From assembly GCA_017474385.1 (NCBI GenBank), contig JAFVHU010000110.1:1-64000 (forward strand): a DNA stretch of 64,000 bases, written 5' to 3'. Both the position numbers and the translations under genes were made by a program. This DNA comes from Afipia sp. GTDB lineage: Bacteria; Pseudomonadota; Alphaproteobacteria; Rhizobiales; Xanthobacteraceae. Shown here one piece after another: positions 27,549-35,515 of this stretch. The first letter of the stretch is position 1; each line of letters opens with the position of its first letter. Under the pieces are notes generated by a model. It did no database searches. It was not told where the DNA came from and saw only the letters and a list, made by a program, of their open reading frames with translations.

Positions 27549-28873
27549 TATTCGGCAGCCGCCAGAGCCCGCTTGGTATGGGCTGACGAGTGCATGAAAT
27601 CGGAGATCCGGGGCACGATTTCCGACCTGAAGCGGGAGCCGTTGAACACGCCGTAATGACCGACGCCCTTCTGTACATAATGTACCCGCCGCGCGTCCGG
27701 AATCGAACTGCACAGCCCGTGGCTGGCTTCAGTCTGACCCAAACCTGAGATGTCGTCGTTCTCGCCCTCCACCGTCATCAGCGCAACGCGCCGAATCTTC
27801 GACGGATCGACCGGTTTTCCGCGATGCTTCATCTCGCCTTTCGGCAAAGCGTGCTTCACGAACACCACATCGACGGTCTGCAAATAGAATTCGGCCGTGA
27901 GATCCATCACCGCCAGATACTCGTCGTAAAATTCGACATGCTTGTCGACGAGATCGCCGTCGCCTTTGACGAGATTGGCGAACAGCCGCTTGTGCGCATC
28001 GACATGGCGGTCGAGGTTCATGCTCACAAAGCCGGTGAGTTGAAGAAAGCCCGGATAGACATCGCGCATGAAACCCGGTTGCGGGAACGGCACCTTGGTG
28101 ATGACGTTGTTGCGGAACCAGTCGATTCCTTTTTGCTCGGCCAGATCGTTCACGCCGGTCGGATTGCGGCGGGTGTCGATCGGCCCGCCCATCAGCGTCA
28201 TCGATGTCGGGAAGTAGGGATCATTCTCGGCTTCCATAATGGACACCGCAGCCAGGACAGGCACGGACGGCTGGCACACGGCAACAACATGCACGTCGCC
28301 CTTCAGCGCGTGGATCATCTCGATGACATAATCGACATAGTCATCAAGATCGAAGCGGCCCTGCGCCATCGGCACCATGCGGGCGTCGGCCCAGTCGGTG
28401 ATGTAGACGTCATGCCCCGGCAGAAAGGCTTCGACTGTCCCGCGCAACAGTGTCGCGTAGTGTCCTGACATCGGCGCCACGATCAGCACACGCGGATGCG
28501 GTGCGCGCAGCGGCTGCGTAAGCTTGCGCTCGAAATGCAGCAACCGGCAGAACGGCTTTTCCCAGACCGTCTTGATCTCGACCGGAACCCGCATACCGTT
28601 GACTTCGGTATCGTGCAGACCCCATTCGGGCTTGCCGTAACGGCGCGTGGTGCGCTCGAACAGTTCGCAGCCGGCGGCGATGGATTTTCCGAATTCGGTG
28701 CTGGACCATGGATTGAAGGGGTTCTCGAACCACAGCTTCATCATGTCGGTCATCGCCCGCGCCGGATTGAGCGAGGCCTGGCCCATTTCGTACATCCAGT
28801 ACATGGGCGTGGTCAGCGCAGGGCTGACCTCGGACGGCAAGCCAGGCGGCCTGCCAAATTCGCCAATCGGCAT
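27548..28873 (-). CDS. phaZ: Intracellular polyhydroxyalkanoate depolymerase
   Basis: Degrades stored poly(3-hydroxybutyrate). The product of about 441 residues matches the intracellular depolymerase family: MYWMYEMGQASLNPARAMTD near the start, VLIVAPMSGHYATLLRGTVE, the VYITDWADARMVP block, VAVCQPSVPVLAAVS, where the nucleophile is a cysteine or serine in a lipase-box-like turn, and LMTVEGENDDISGLGQTEA and YVQKGVGHYGVFNGSRF near the end. The ATG at 28873 gives the usual MPIGEFG start; the frame is open to 28927. No phaC or phasin is nearby in the window. Confidence 0.92.
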   Translation of the reverse strand: MPIGEFGRPPGLPSEVSPALTTPMYWMYEMGQASLNPARAMTDMMKLWFENPFNPWSSTEFGKSIAAGCELFERTTRRYGKPEWGLHDTEVNGMRVPVEIKTVWEKPFCRLLHFERKLTQPLRAPHPRVLIVAPMSGHYATLLRGTVEAFLPGHDVYITDWADARMVPMAQGRFDLDDYVDYVIEMIHALKGDVHVVAVCQPSVPVLAAVSIMEAENDPYFPTSMTLMGGPIDTRRNPTGVNDLAEQKGIDWFRNNVITKVPFPQPGFMRDVYPGFLQLTGFVSMNLDRHVDAHKRLFANLVKGDGDLVDKHVEFYDEYLAVMDLTAEFYLQTVDVVFVKHALPKGEMKHRGKPVDPSKIRRVALMTVEGENDDISGLGQTEASHGLCSSIPDARRVHYVQKGVGHYGVFNGSRFRSEIVPRISDFMHSSAHTKRALAAAE

Positions 28874-28990
28874 AATAAATACTCGCTCCCGGTTTCGCGG
28901 CGCAACATACTGTCGGGCCTGCGACAAAGCGTCAATCCGCCCATTTTACAGATCAGGTGATTAATTAACGGGCGGAGGCCGCCAGCAGGG

Positions 28991-29821
28991 TTATTCACCG
29001 CTCTGGACCAACGATCCGTTGTTTCGGGCGCTTTTCAGCAGCAGCAAAAAGGCAACAGTCGATACAGCAAATAAAGCAACATTGATCGCCAGCGCCTGAA
29101 TCATCAGATCGGCCCGAAAAACATGATCAATCAGCAGCGCCCGCATCCCCTCAAACACATAAGTCGGCGGCAGCATCCACGCCACCACCTGAAGCCAATC
29201 CGGCAGCACCGAGACCGGATAGTACACGCATGACAGCGGCAACAGCGCGAACATCAGCGTCCACGCCAGTCCCTCCGCGCCCATGCCGTTGCGCAGCACC
29301 AGCCCCGACGAGATCAGGCCGAACGACCAGCTCGTGAAGATCAGGTTGCAGAAGAACGCCACCAGCGCGAGGCCGAATCCGAACAGGTTGAAACCGAAAA
29401 ATGCGATGGCGAGGATCGTCATCGGAATGACTCCGACAGCCAGCCGCACCACGCTCATCACCATCAGCGAGATCAGGTACTCGCTGACCTTGAGCGGGCT
29501 CATCAGCAGGTTGCCGAGATTCTTCGACCACATCTCTTCGAGGAACGACATCGAGAAGCCGAGCTGTCCGCGGAACAGAATATCCCACAGGATCACCGCG
29601 CCGATGAAAGTACCGCCGGCCTTGGCGAAGAATCCGGCGTTCTGCGAGATGTAAGCTTGCGAAAATCCCCACGTGATCAATTGCAGCACCGGCCAGTAAA
29701 TGAGTTCGAGCAGCCGCGGCCACGATGACGTGAGGAGATACCAGTGGCGCAGGATCATCGCGCCGATGCGATGCGGAGCGATCATATGCGGATTGCCGCG
29801 GCGAAACTCTATGCTGCTCAT
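28991..29821 (-). CDS. ABC-2 type transporter permease
   Basis: A 276-residue membrane protein with about six helices of the ABC-2 exporter family. It starts with a cytoplasmic stretch containing RIGAMILRHWYLLTSSWPRLLELIYWP, typical of ABC-2 permeases. The ATG overlaps the stop of the upstream ATPase gene (ATGA), so the two form one exporter. The substrate is unknown; the arrangement resembles NodIJ-like and drug exporters. Confidence 0.88.
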   Translation of the reverse strand: MSSIEFRRGNPHMIAPHRIGAMILRHWYLLTSSWPRLLELIYWPVLQLITWGFSQAYISQNAGFFAKAGGTFIGAVILWDILFRGQLGFSMSFLEEMWSKNLGNLLMSPLKVSEYLISLMVMSVVRLAVGVIPMTILAIAFFGFNLFGFGLALVAFFCNLIFTSWSFGLISSGLVLRNGMGAEGLAWTLMFALLPLSCVYYPVSVLPDWLQVVAWMLPPTYVFEGMRALLIDHVFRADLMIQALAINVALFAVSTVAFLLLLKSARNNGSLVQSGE

Positions 29822-30615
29822 GACGCAGCCTGCTGCACGCGGCCGCGCGCCACATCGAGAAACACTTCTTCCAGCGTGGTGCGGTTGTAGCGCGCCAGAA
29901 TGGCGGACGGGCTGTCATCGTCCTCGATCCGCCCGCGCTTCATGATGATAACCCGGTCGCATAGCCGTTCGACTTCGAGCATGTTGTGCGAGGCGAGCAG
30001 GATCGTGGCTCCGCGCTCCTTGCGATAGGTTTCGAGATGGCTGCGGATCCAGTCCGCGGTGTCCGGATCGAGCGACGCGGTCGGCTCGTCCAGCAGCAGA
30101 AGTTCCGGCTCGTTGATCAGGGCCTTCGCCAGTGCCACGCGCGTTTTCTGGCCCGCGGAGAGCTTCCCGCTCGGGCGGTCGAGAAACTCGCCGAGATCGA
30201 GATCGGCGGCGAGCGAAAGGATCCGGTCCTTCAGATGCGTCACACCGTAGAGCCGGCCGAACACCGTGAGATTCTGCCGCACCGTGAGACGGCCCGGCAT
30301 ATCGACGTACGGGCTCTCGAAATTCATCCGGCCGAGCACCTCGGCGCTTTGCTCGGGTATGGCGCAGCCGAGCACGCTAACGCGGCCCGAGGTCGGCGAC
30401 ACCAGCCCCATGATCATGGAAATGGTCGTGGTCTTGCCGGCACCATTGCCGCCGAGCAGCCCGGTCACCGAACCGCGCGAAATCGTGAACGAGATATCAT
30501 CCACGGCGCGCGTGGTCTTGTAGACCTTTACCAGCCGATCGAGCTCAATCGCCGCGTCGGGCGATGCCGGACCGGAATGCGACGTGGCACGGGAGGGCGA
30601 GATCTGCACGGTCAT
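29818..30615 (-). CDS. ABC transporter ATP-binding protein (exporter)
   Basis: A 265-residue ATPase with Walker A GGNGAGKTTT, signature LSAGQKTRVALAKAL (Ala in place of the first Gly), and Walker B LLLDEPTASLDPDTA, followed by the H-loop SHNMLEVERLCDRV. The DrrA/CcmA-like type pairs with ABC-2 permeases. It diverges from regB with 93 bases between the starts. Confidence 0.9.
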   Translation of the reverse strand: MTVQISPSRATSHSGPASPDAAIELDRLVKVYKTTRAVDDISFTISRGSVTGLLGGNGAGKTTTISMIMGLVSPTSGRVSVLGCAIPEQSAEVLGRMNFESPYVDMPGRLTVRQNLTVFGRLYGVTHLKDRILSLAADLDLGEFLDRPSGKLSAGQKTRVALAKALINEPELLLLDEPTASLDPDTADWIRSHLETYRKERGATILLASHNMLEVERLCDRVIIMKRGRIEDDDSPSAILARYNRTTLEEVFLDVARGRVQQAAS

Positions 30616-30708
30616 AATATGCGTTCATAGCCAACAGGGCGCTATCCGCAAGAGCCGGATACGCAGGGCCGGTTTGTGATCGGCGTTGCCGGACGCTAAA
30701 GATACGGC

Positions 30709-32040
30709 ATGAGCGACATCACGACCTCCGATTTCCGCCACCCACGCCGTTATGTGCGCCTCGACACCATCCTTCGGCTGCGCTGGCTGGCCGCGCTCGG
30801 GCAGTTGGCGACAATTTTCATCGTCTCGGAGGGACTCGATTTCGAAGTCCCGGTGATCCCCTGCGTGGTCATCATCGGGCTGTCGTCGCTCCTCAATCTG
30901 GTGCTGCAGATCCGGTTTAACCCCGTGCACCGCTTGGCGCCCCGTTACGCCGCGGCCCTTCTCGCCATCAACATCGCGGAGCTTGCCGCCCTGCTGTTCC
31001 TGACCGGCGGTTTACAGAATCCGTTTTCATTTCTTTTCCTTGCGCCGGTCCTGATCTCGGCAACCGCGCTGCCGACACGGATCACGCTCGCGCTCGGCAT
31101 CTTCGCAGCTGCCTGCGCCACGGCCCTCGGGTTTTTCCATCTGCCGCTGCCGTGGAACGGCGAAGAACCTCTTGTGCTGCCGCGCACTTATATGATCGCC
31201 GTCTGGATTTCGATCGTACTGGCGATCGGTGTCACCAGCCTCTACGCGTTTCAAGTCACGGAGGAAGCCCGCAAGCTCTCCGACGCGCTGGCCGCCACCG
31301 AACTCGTGCTGACGCGGGAGCAGCATCTGACGCAAATCGACGGCCTCGCCGCAGCCGCTGCGCATGAACTGGGAACGCCGCTCTCCACCATCTTCCTGAT
31401 TTCACGCGAGCTGGAGCAGGCGATTCAGACCAACGGTCTCGACGAGCATGCCCGCGGCGATTTGAAGACGCTGCGCGAGCAGGCGCAGCGCTGCCGCGAA
31501 ATTCTCGCCAAGATCACACAGCTGTCGTCGCAGGGCGCGCCGTTCGACCGGATGCCGCTGTCAACGCTGATCGAGGAGACAGTTGCTCCGCATCGCGACT
31601 TCGGCATCGCCATCAAGGTTCGTATTGCACTGGCGCAGGACGCCGAGCCGGTCGGTATGCGCAATCCGGCAATCCTCTATGGCGTCGGCAACATTCTGGA
31701 GAACGCCGTCGATTTCGCACGCGAGCGCGTCGAGGTGAATGCGTGGTGGAACGCGAACACGGTTGAGATCGTGGTGTCCGACGACGGACCCGGCATCCCG
31801 CCGGATATTCTCAAGCGGATCGGCGAACCCTACCTGACTCGGCGGCGCGCTGGTGACACCGGAGGCGAGCGAAGCGGGCTCGGCCTTGGTGTTTTCATCG
31901 CGCGAACCCTGCTGGAACGGACCGGGGCGCGGGTGTCTTTCACCAACCGCACATTCCCCGACCACGGCGCGGTCGTGACCATCGTCTGGCCCCGCAGCAG
32001 CTTCGAGACCTCGGAAGTTCCGTCAGCGACACTGACTTAA
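30709..32040 (+). CDS. regB: Redox-sensing histidine kinase RegB (RegS/PrrB/ActS)
   Basis: Membrane kinase that reads the ubiquinone pool and redox state and phosphorylates RegA. The 443-residue protein has about six N-terminal helices (30-180), with the universally conserved quinone-site heptapeptide GGLQNPF near residue 102. The dimerisation box AAAAHELGTPLSTIFL holds the phospho-histidine (about 222), the redox cysteine lies in EQAQRCREIL, and the ATPase boxes NILENAVDFA and SDDGPGIP follow. regA lies 143 bases downstream. In relatives it controls respiration, CO2 and nitrogen fixation. Confidence 0.94.
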   Translation: MSDITTSDFRHPRRYVRLDTILRLRWLAALGQLATIFIVSEGLDFEVPVIPCVVIIGLSSLLNLVLQIRFNPVHRLAPRYAAALLAINIAELAALLFLTGGLQNPFSFLFLAPVLISATALPTRITLALGIFAAACATALGFFHLPLPWNGEEPLVLPRTYMIAVWISIVLAIGVTSLYAFQVTEEARKLSDALAATELVLTREQHLTQIDGLAAAAAHELGTPLSTIFLISRELEQAIQTNGLDEHARGDLKTLREQAQRCREILAKITQLSSQGAPFDRMPLSTLIEETVAPHRDFGIAIKVRIALAQDAEPVGMRNPAILYGVGNILENAVDFARERVEVNAWWNANTVEIVVSDDGPGIPPDILKRIGEPYLTRRRAGDTGGERSGLGLGVFIARTLLERTGARVSFTNRTFPDHGAVVTIVWPRSSFETSEVPSATLT

Positions 32041-32183
32041 TGCGGCTGCACGCGCGACGCGTTTGATCGCGGTTTGATATGGTTAAGCCCGCGCCGGCCT
32101 TGGCATCGCCCGATTGACGCGCCATATCTATAAGACACATTATCATTATGAATCATTATGAAGTACCCAGGAGGCGCAAAACC

Positions 32184-32738
32184 GTGACCGCAACTGTCGA
32201 TTTGACCGAGATTGCCGACCGTTCCTTGCTGATTGTCGAGGATGACAAGGCATTCCTCGAGCGGTTGGCGCGCGCCATGGAGACTCGCGGTTTCGCTGTG
32301 AGCACCTGCGACAATGTGTCCGACGGCCTCCATCACATCGATCAGACACCGCCGGCTTTCGCGGTGGTCGATCTGCGGCTTGGCGATGGCAACGGTCTTG
32401 ACGTGGTGTCGGCGCTGAAGCGGCAGCGGCCTGATGCACGCGCCATCGTGCTGACCGGCTACGGCAATATCGCGACCGCAGTCACCGCGGTGAAGATGGG
32501 CGCGGTCGACTATCTCTCGAAGCCCGCCGATGCCGACGACGTGGTCGCCGCGCTGCTCGCGAGCGGCAATGACAAGTCGCAGCTTCCGCAGAATCCGATG
32601 TCCGCCGACCGCGTCCGCTGGGAGCACATCCAGCGCATCTATGAGATGTGCAACCGCAACGTTTCCGAGACGGCGCGGCGTCTGAACATGCACCGCCGGA
32701 CCCTGCAGCGCATCCTGGCCAAACGCGCCCCGCGCTAA
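32184..32738 (+). CDS. regA: Response regulator RegA (RegR/PrrA/ActR)
   Basis: Partner of RegB and global redox regulator. The receiver domain has the phospho-acceptor Asp in FAVVDLRLGDGNGLD, acidic pair VEDD and Lys in YLSKPADAD. The C-terminal Fis-type helix-turn-helix reads NVSETARRLNMHRRTLQRIL and is nearly invariant in the family. The frame opens at ATG 32148, but AGGAGG at 32169-32174 followed by GTG at 32184 fits the normal 184-residue length, so GTG is chosen. A terminator follows at 32744. Confidence 0.94.
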   Translation: MTATVDLTEIADRSLLIVEDDKAFLERLARAMETRGFAVSTCDNVSDGLHHIDQTPPAFAVVDLRLGDGNGLDVVSALKRQRPDARAIVLTGYGNIATAVTAVKMGAVDYLSKPADADDVVAALLASGNDKSQLPQNPMSADRVRWEHIQRIYEMCNRNVSETARRLNMHRRTLQRILAKRAPR

Positions 32739-32743
32739 GCGGC

Positions 32744-32764
32744 GGTTCCGCCGCGGAACCTTTT
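32744..32764 (+). terminator. Intrinsic terminator after regA
   Basis: GGTTCC (32744-32749), loop GCCGC, GGAACC (32755-32760), then TTTT. Short GC-rich stem plus T run, directly after the regA stop, separating regBA from the heme-oxygenase-like gene. Confidence 0.75.
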
Positions 32765-32804
32765 CGGACGCGGCTGCGTTATCTGCCCAGGAGGCGAAAC
32801 CGCC

Positions 32805-33392
32805 ATGGGCGCCGCAATTTGGGACATGATCCGCGAAGCGACACGGACATCACACAGCCGTCTCGACATCGCGCTGTCCCGGCTCGATATCGCGATCCCC
32901 ATTTATTACGAGGCTTTTCTGCGAAGCCAGGCTGAGGCGCTGTTTCCGATCGAAGCCGCGCTGGACGCGGGCGGAATTGAAAATCTCATTCCCGACTGGA
33001 CGCTGCGCGTGCGCACACCCGCACTTGCACGCGACCTTGCAACATTGGGAATCGTCAGCAAGCCGCTGCCCGCACCCGATTTCAAATCCGCCGCGGAAAT
33101 GCTTGGCGCGGTCTACGTCCTTGAGGCGTCACGGATGAGCGAACGGGTGATGCTGGCACGTCTGGCAGAGAATCCTGACTCCGATGCGATGAATGCGACG
33201 GCCTATCTTCGTCATGGCTTCGGCAAGCGGTTCTGGCCGAGCTTTCTCACGCTGCTCGAAAATCATCCCGCGGCGCTGGCCGATCCGGCAGGCGTCGTGC
33301 GCGGCGCGGAGACTGCGTTTGCAATGTTTGAGGATGCCCTGCTTCCGGTCACCAGCGTCGCCGCGACCTCATTCACACAGGCAAATCTCTAA
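32805..33392 (+). CDS. Heme-oxygenase-like protein (biliverdin-producing family)
   Basis: A 195-residue all-helical protein of the bacterial heme oxygenase family, which opens heme to biliverdin. The likely proximal histidine is H17 in REATRTSHSRLD, and YVLEASRMSERVM occupies the place of the distal helix. That helix normally has a glycine-rich motif; here the glycines are Ala, Ser and Glu, so heme binding or activity may be altered. A strong AGGAGG at 32789-32794 precedes the ATG. No bacteriophytochrome is nearby, the usual partner of such genes. It converges on mmcB with four bases of overlap. Confidence 0.75.
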   Translation: MGAAIWDMIREATRTSHSRLDIALSRLDIAIPIYYEAFLRSQAEALFPIEAALDAGGIENLIPDWTLRVRTPALARDLATLGIVSKPLPAPDFKSAAEMLGAVYVLEASRMSERVMLARLAENPDSDAMNATAYLRHGFGKRFWPSFLTLLENHPAALADPAGVVRGAETAFAMFEDALLPVTSVAATSFTQANL

Positions 33393-33883
33393 CCCTCGTC
33401 GATGTTCGCATGTCCCTGCGGATCGATGAGTCGGCTGATGCGCTGCGCCGCCAGCAATCCGAAACTCACGATCATCGATTTGCGCGTCGCCGCCGGCAGC
33501 CTGTGTTCAGGCGCATCGCAATGCAGATGCGCGCCGTAAGCGTCGGCAACGATCAAGCCCGTATCAGCCGGAAACAGTTCACACGGCATCTCCTGCGTGA
33601 AGGCAAAGAACAGCCGGTCGCAATGCATCCGGTAGTCCTGCCATTTTTGATCGGCGCGCAGATCCTCGACCGACGATTTGATTTCGACAATCCAGATGTC
33701 ACCGCGCGCATTCATCGCCACCAGATCGGCGCGGCGGCCTGACGGCAGGGTCAATTCGCTCACGCAGGAAAATCCCAGCGATTTCAAAAACCTGGAAGTG
33801 CCACGCGCAATCGCCAGCGCTGTGTCGGACTGGCGGCGATCCGGCGGCAAACTCGGCTCGATATGGCGAAACGGTGAATGCAT
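33389..33883 (-). CDS. mmcB: MmcB family DNA repair protein
   Basis: A protein of about 164 residues with a PD-(D/E)XK nuclease-like core: the ELTLPSGRRADLVAMNARGDIWIVEIKSS stretch holds the Asp and E-x-K motif. MmcB is a conserved alphaproteobacterial protein involved in DNA damage tolerance with ImuB-DnaE2 type mutagenesis in Caulobacter. The frame is open to 33928, but the ATG at 33883 gives the standard start. It diverges from the vWA gene. Confidence 0.88.
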   Translation of the reverse strand: MHSPFRHIEPSLPPDRRQSDTALAIARGTSRFLKSLGFSCVSELTLPSGRRADLVAMNARGDIWIVEIKSSVEDLRADQKWQDYRMHCDRLFFAFTQEMPCELFPADTGLIVADAYGAHLHCDAPEHRLPAATRKSMIVSFGLLAAQRISRLIDPQGHANIDEG

Positions 33884-34031
33884 GATTCCGGCAAGCGTAG
33901 CAGAAAAGCAAAGTCCCCTCAGCCTCAAAAGCGTACGCGCCCCGACACAATTCGGACCCCGAGCGGTCGCGAAGCACGGGAACCATCGGTTCCGCTGGGA
34001 GCGAACGTGGTTTCAGCCCTTGGAGGGGGAA

Positions 34032-35174
34032 ATGGTCTCGCGCATCACCGACAGATTCAAATTCGGCGGCACTGCATTCGCACTTGCCGTTCTCTCGTTG
34101 CCAATCACATCAACATTTTCGCAAGCCGTTGCCAAGCCGACCGTCGAAGTCGCGTTCGTTCTCGATACAACAGGATCGATGGGCGGCTTGCTCGAAGGCG
34201 CCAAGCGAAAAATCTGGTCGATCGCGACCAGTGTTGTCGACACCAACCCCGACGCCGACATCCGGATCGGTCTTGTCGCCTATCGCGACATCGGCGACGA
34301 ATACGTCACCAAGACTTTCGATCTCACCACCGACATTCAGGATATCTACGCCAACCTGCTCGAACTGAAAGCGCGCGGCGGCGGGGACTGGCCCGAGAGC
34401 GTCAACGAAGCGCTCGATGTGGCGGTCAACAAGCTGCAGTGGACCAAAGGCAGCGATGCGAAGCGCATCGTGTTTCTTGTCGGCGACGCCCCGCCGCACA
34501 TGGACTACGCGCAGGACACCAAATATCCGAAGACGCTTGCGGTCGCCAAACAGCGTGACATCGTGGTCAACGCGGTGCTGGCCGGAAATGCTCGGGATAC
34601 CGAACGGGTCTGGCAGGACATCGCGCAGCTCGGCGACGGCCGCTTCATTCCGATCCCGCAGGACGGCGGCGAGGTCGTGGTGATCGAAACACCTTACGAT
34701 GACGAGATCATCATCCTGCAGAAGGAAATCAACGGCACCGTCATTCCATATGGTCCGCAGAAAATGCAGAAGCGTGTCGAGGAAAAGACCCGTCAGCTCT
34801 CGCAGGTCGCAGCCGCAGCGCCGGCATCCGCTTCCGACATGGCGAGCTATCTCAACAAGCGCTCGAAATTTTCTTCAGAGGCGGTTACCGGCGACGGCGA
34901 TCTGGTCAGCGCCGTTGCGTCGGGTCGCACCAAAGTCGAGGTCATCAAGGACGATGAATTGCCCGACGAGTTGCGCAAGCTCTCGCCCGAGCAGCGTAAG
35001 GCCGAGATCGACAAGAAAACTGCAACGCGCAAAAACCTGAACGAAAAGCTCGCAACCCTGGTGCAGAAGCGCGACGCCTTCGTCGCCGAAAAACGGCGCA
35101 CAGCCGCGCCTGCCAAGGCCTCGTCATTCGACCAGGTGGTTGCAGACACGCTGAAAGCCCAGACCAGGCGATAA
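34032..35174 (+). CDS. Secreted von Willebrand factor type A domain protein
   Basis: A protein of about 380 residues with a signal peptide (hydrophobic 13-30, likely cleavage after SQA) and a vWA domain at about 38-220. The metal-site motif is FVLDTTGSMGG, with further ligands in LVGDAPPHMDY. The C-terminal third is charged and helical, with LSPEQRKAEIDKKTATRKN, probably coiled coil. Such periplasmic proteins bind partner proteins through a metal ion. GGAGGGGG lies just before the ATG at 34032; the upstream open frame to 33678 is antisense to mmcB. No partner gene is recognisable. Confidence 0.82.
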   Translation: MVSRITDRFKFGGTAFALAVLSLPITSTFSQAVAKPTVEVAFVLDTTGSMGGLLEGAKRKIWSIATSVVDTNPDADIRIGLVAYRDIGDEYVTKTFDLTTDIQDIYANLLELKARGGGDWPESVNEALDVAVNKLQWTKGSDAKRIVFLVGDAPPHMDYAQDTKYPKTLAVAKQRDIVVNAVLAGNARDTERVWQDIAQLGDGRFIPIPQDGGEVVVIETPYDDEIIILQKEINGTVIPYGPQKMQKRVEEKTRQLSQVAAAAPASASDMASYLNKRSKFSSEAVTGDGDLVSAVASGRTKVEVIKDDELPDELRKLSPEQRKAEIDKKTATRKNLNEKLATLVQKRDAFVAEKRRTAAPAKASSFDQVVADTLKAQTRR

Positions 35175-35515
35175 TTCAGTCGTTCCGCGCGCCGCGGCGA
35201 TCCGGCGCAACGCCGCCTCAACTGGCCGGTCCAGCATGGGACTGGCCAGTCTTAGATCCGGAAGAGCCTGTTCTGATTGGGCTTCTTGCTGTCGGCATAA
35301 AATTACCTGCAAACCTTATCTGATCGTTTACCCGCGATTCACGCAACTCTCCAGTTGTGCAACCGGGAGGCGCAACATTGGCGCGCCTTTAATCAGATGC
35401 CGCCAATGTCGGATGCGCATTGAGGGCGGTCCAAAGGCAGTCCGGTTGCGACTGGTAATGGGAATTTGAAGCAGGGATTTCGCGTCGAACAGCAGGCAGG
35501 GGGCGTACGCGTCCG
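35175..35515. other. Intergenic region with one strong hairpin
   Basis: The 341-base gap between the vWA and GGDEF-EAL genes holds no supported gene. ACTGGCCGGTCC (35221-35232) pairs with GGACTGGCCAGT (35239-35250) over a six-base loop, with one G-U pair, and may end the vWA transcript. The rest probably holds the promoter of the downstream gene; I see no clear -35/-10 pair. Confidence 0.6.

Noticed and set aside
30616-30708. Riboswitch upstream of regB or other leaders
   Set aside because: The gap is only 93 bases with no recognisable conserved riboswitch core; none was seen at other leaders either.
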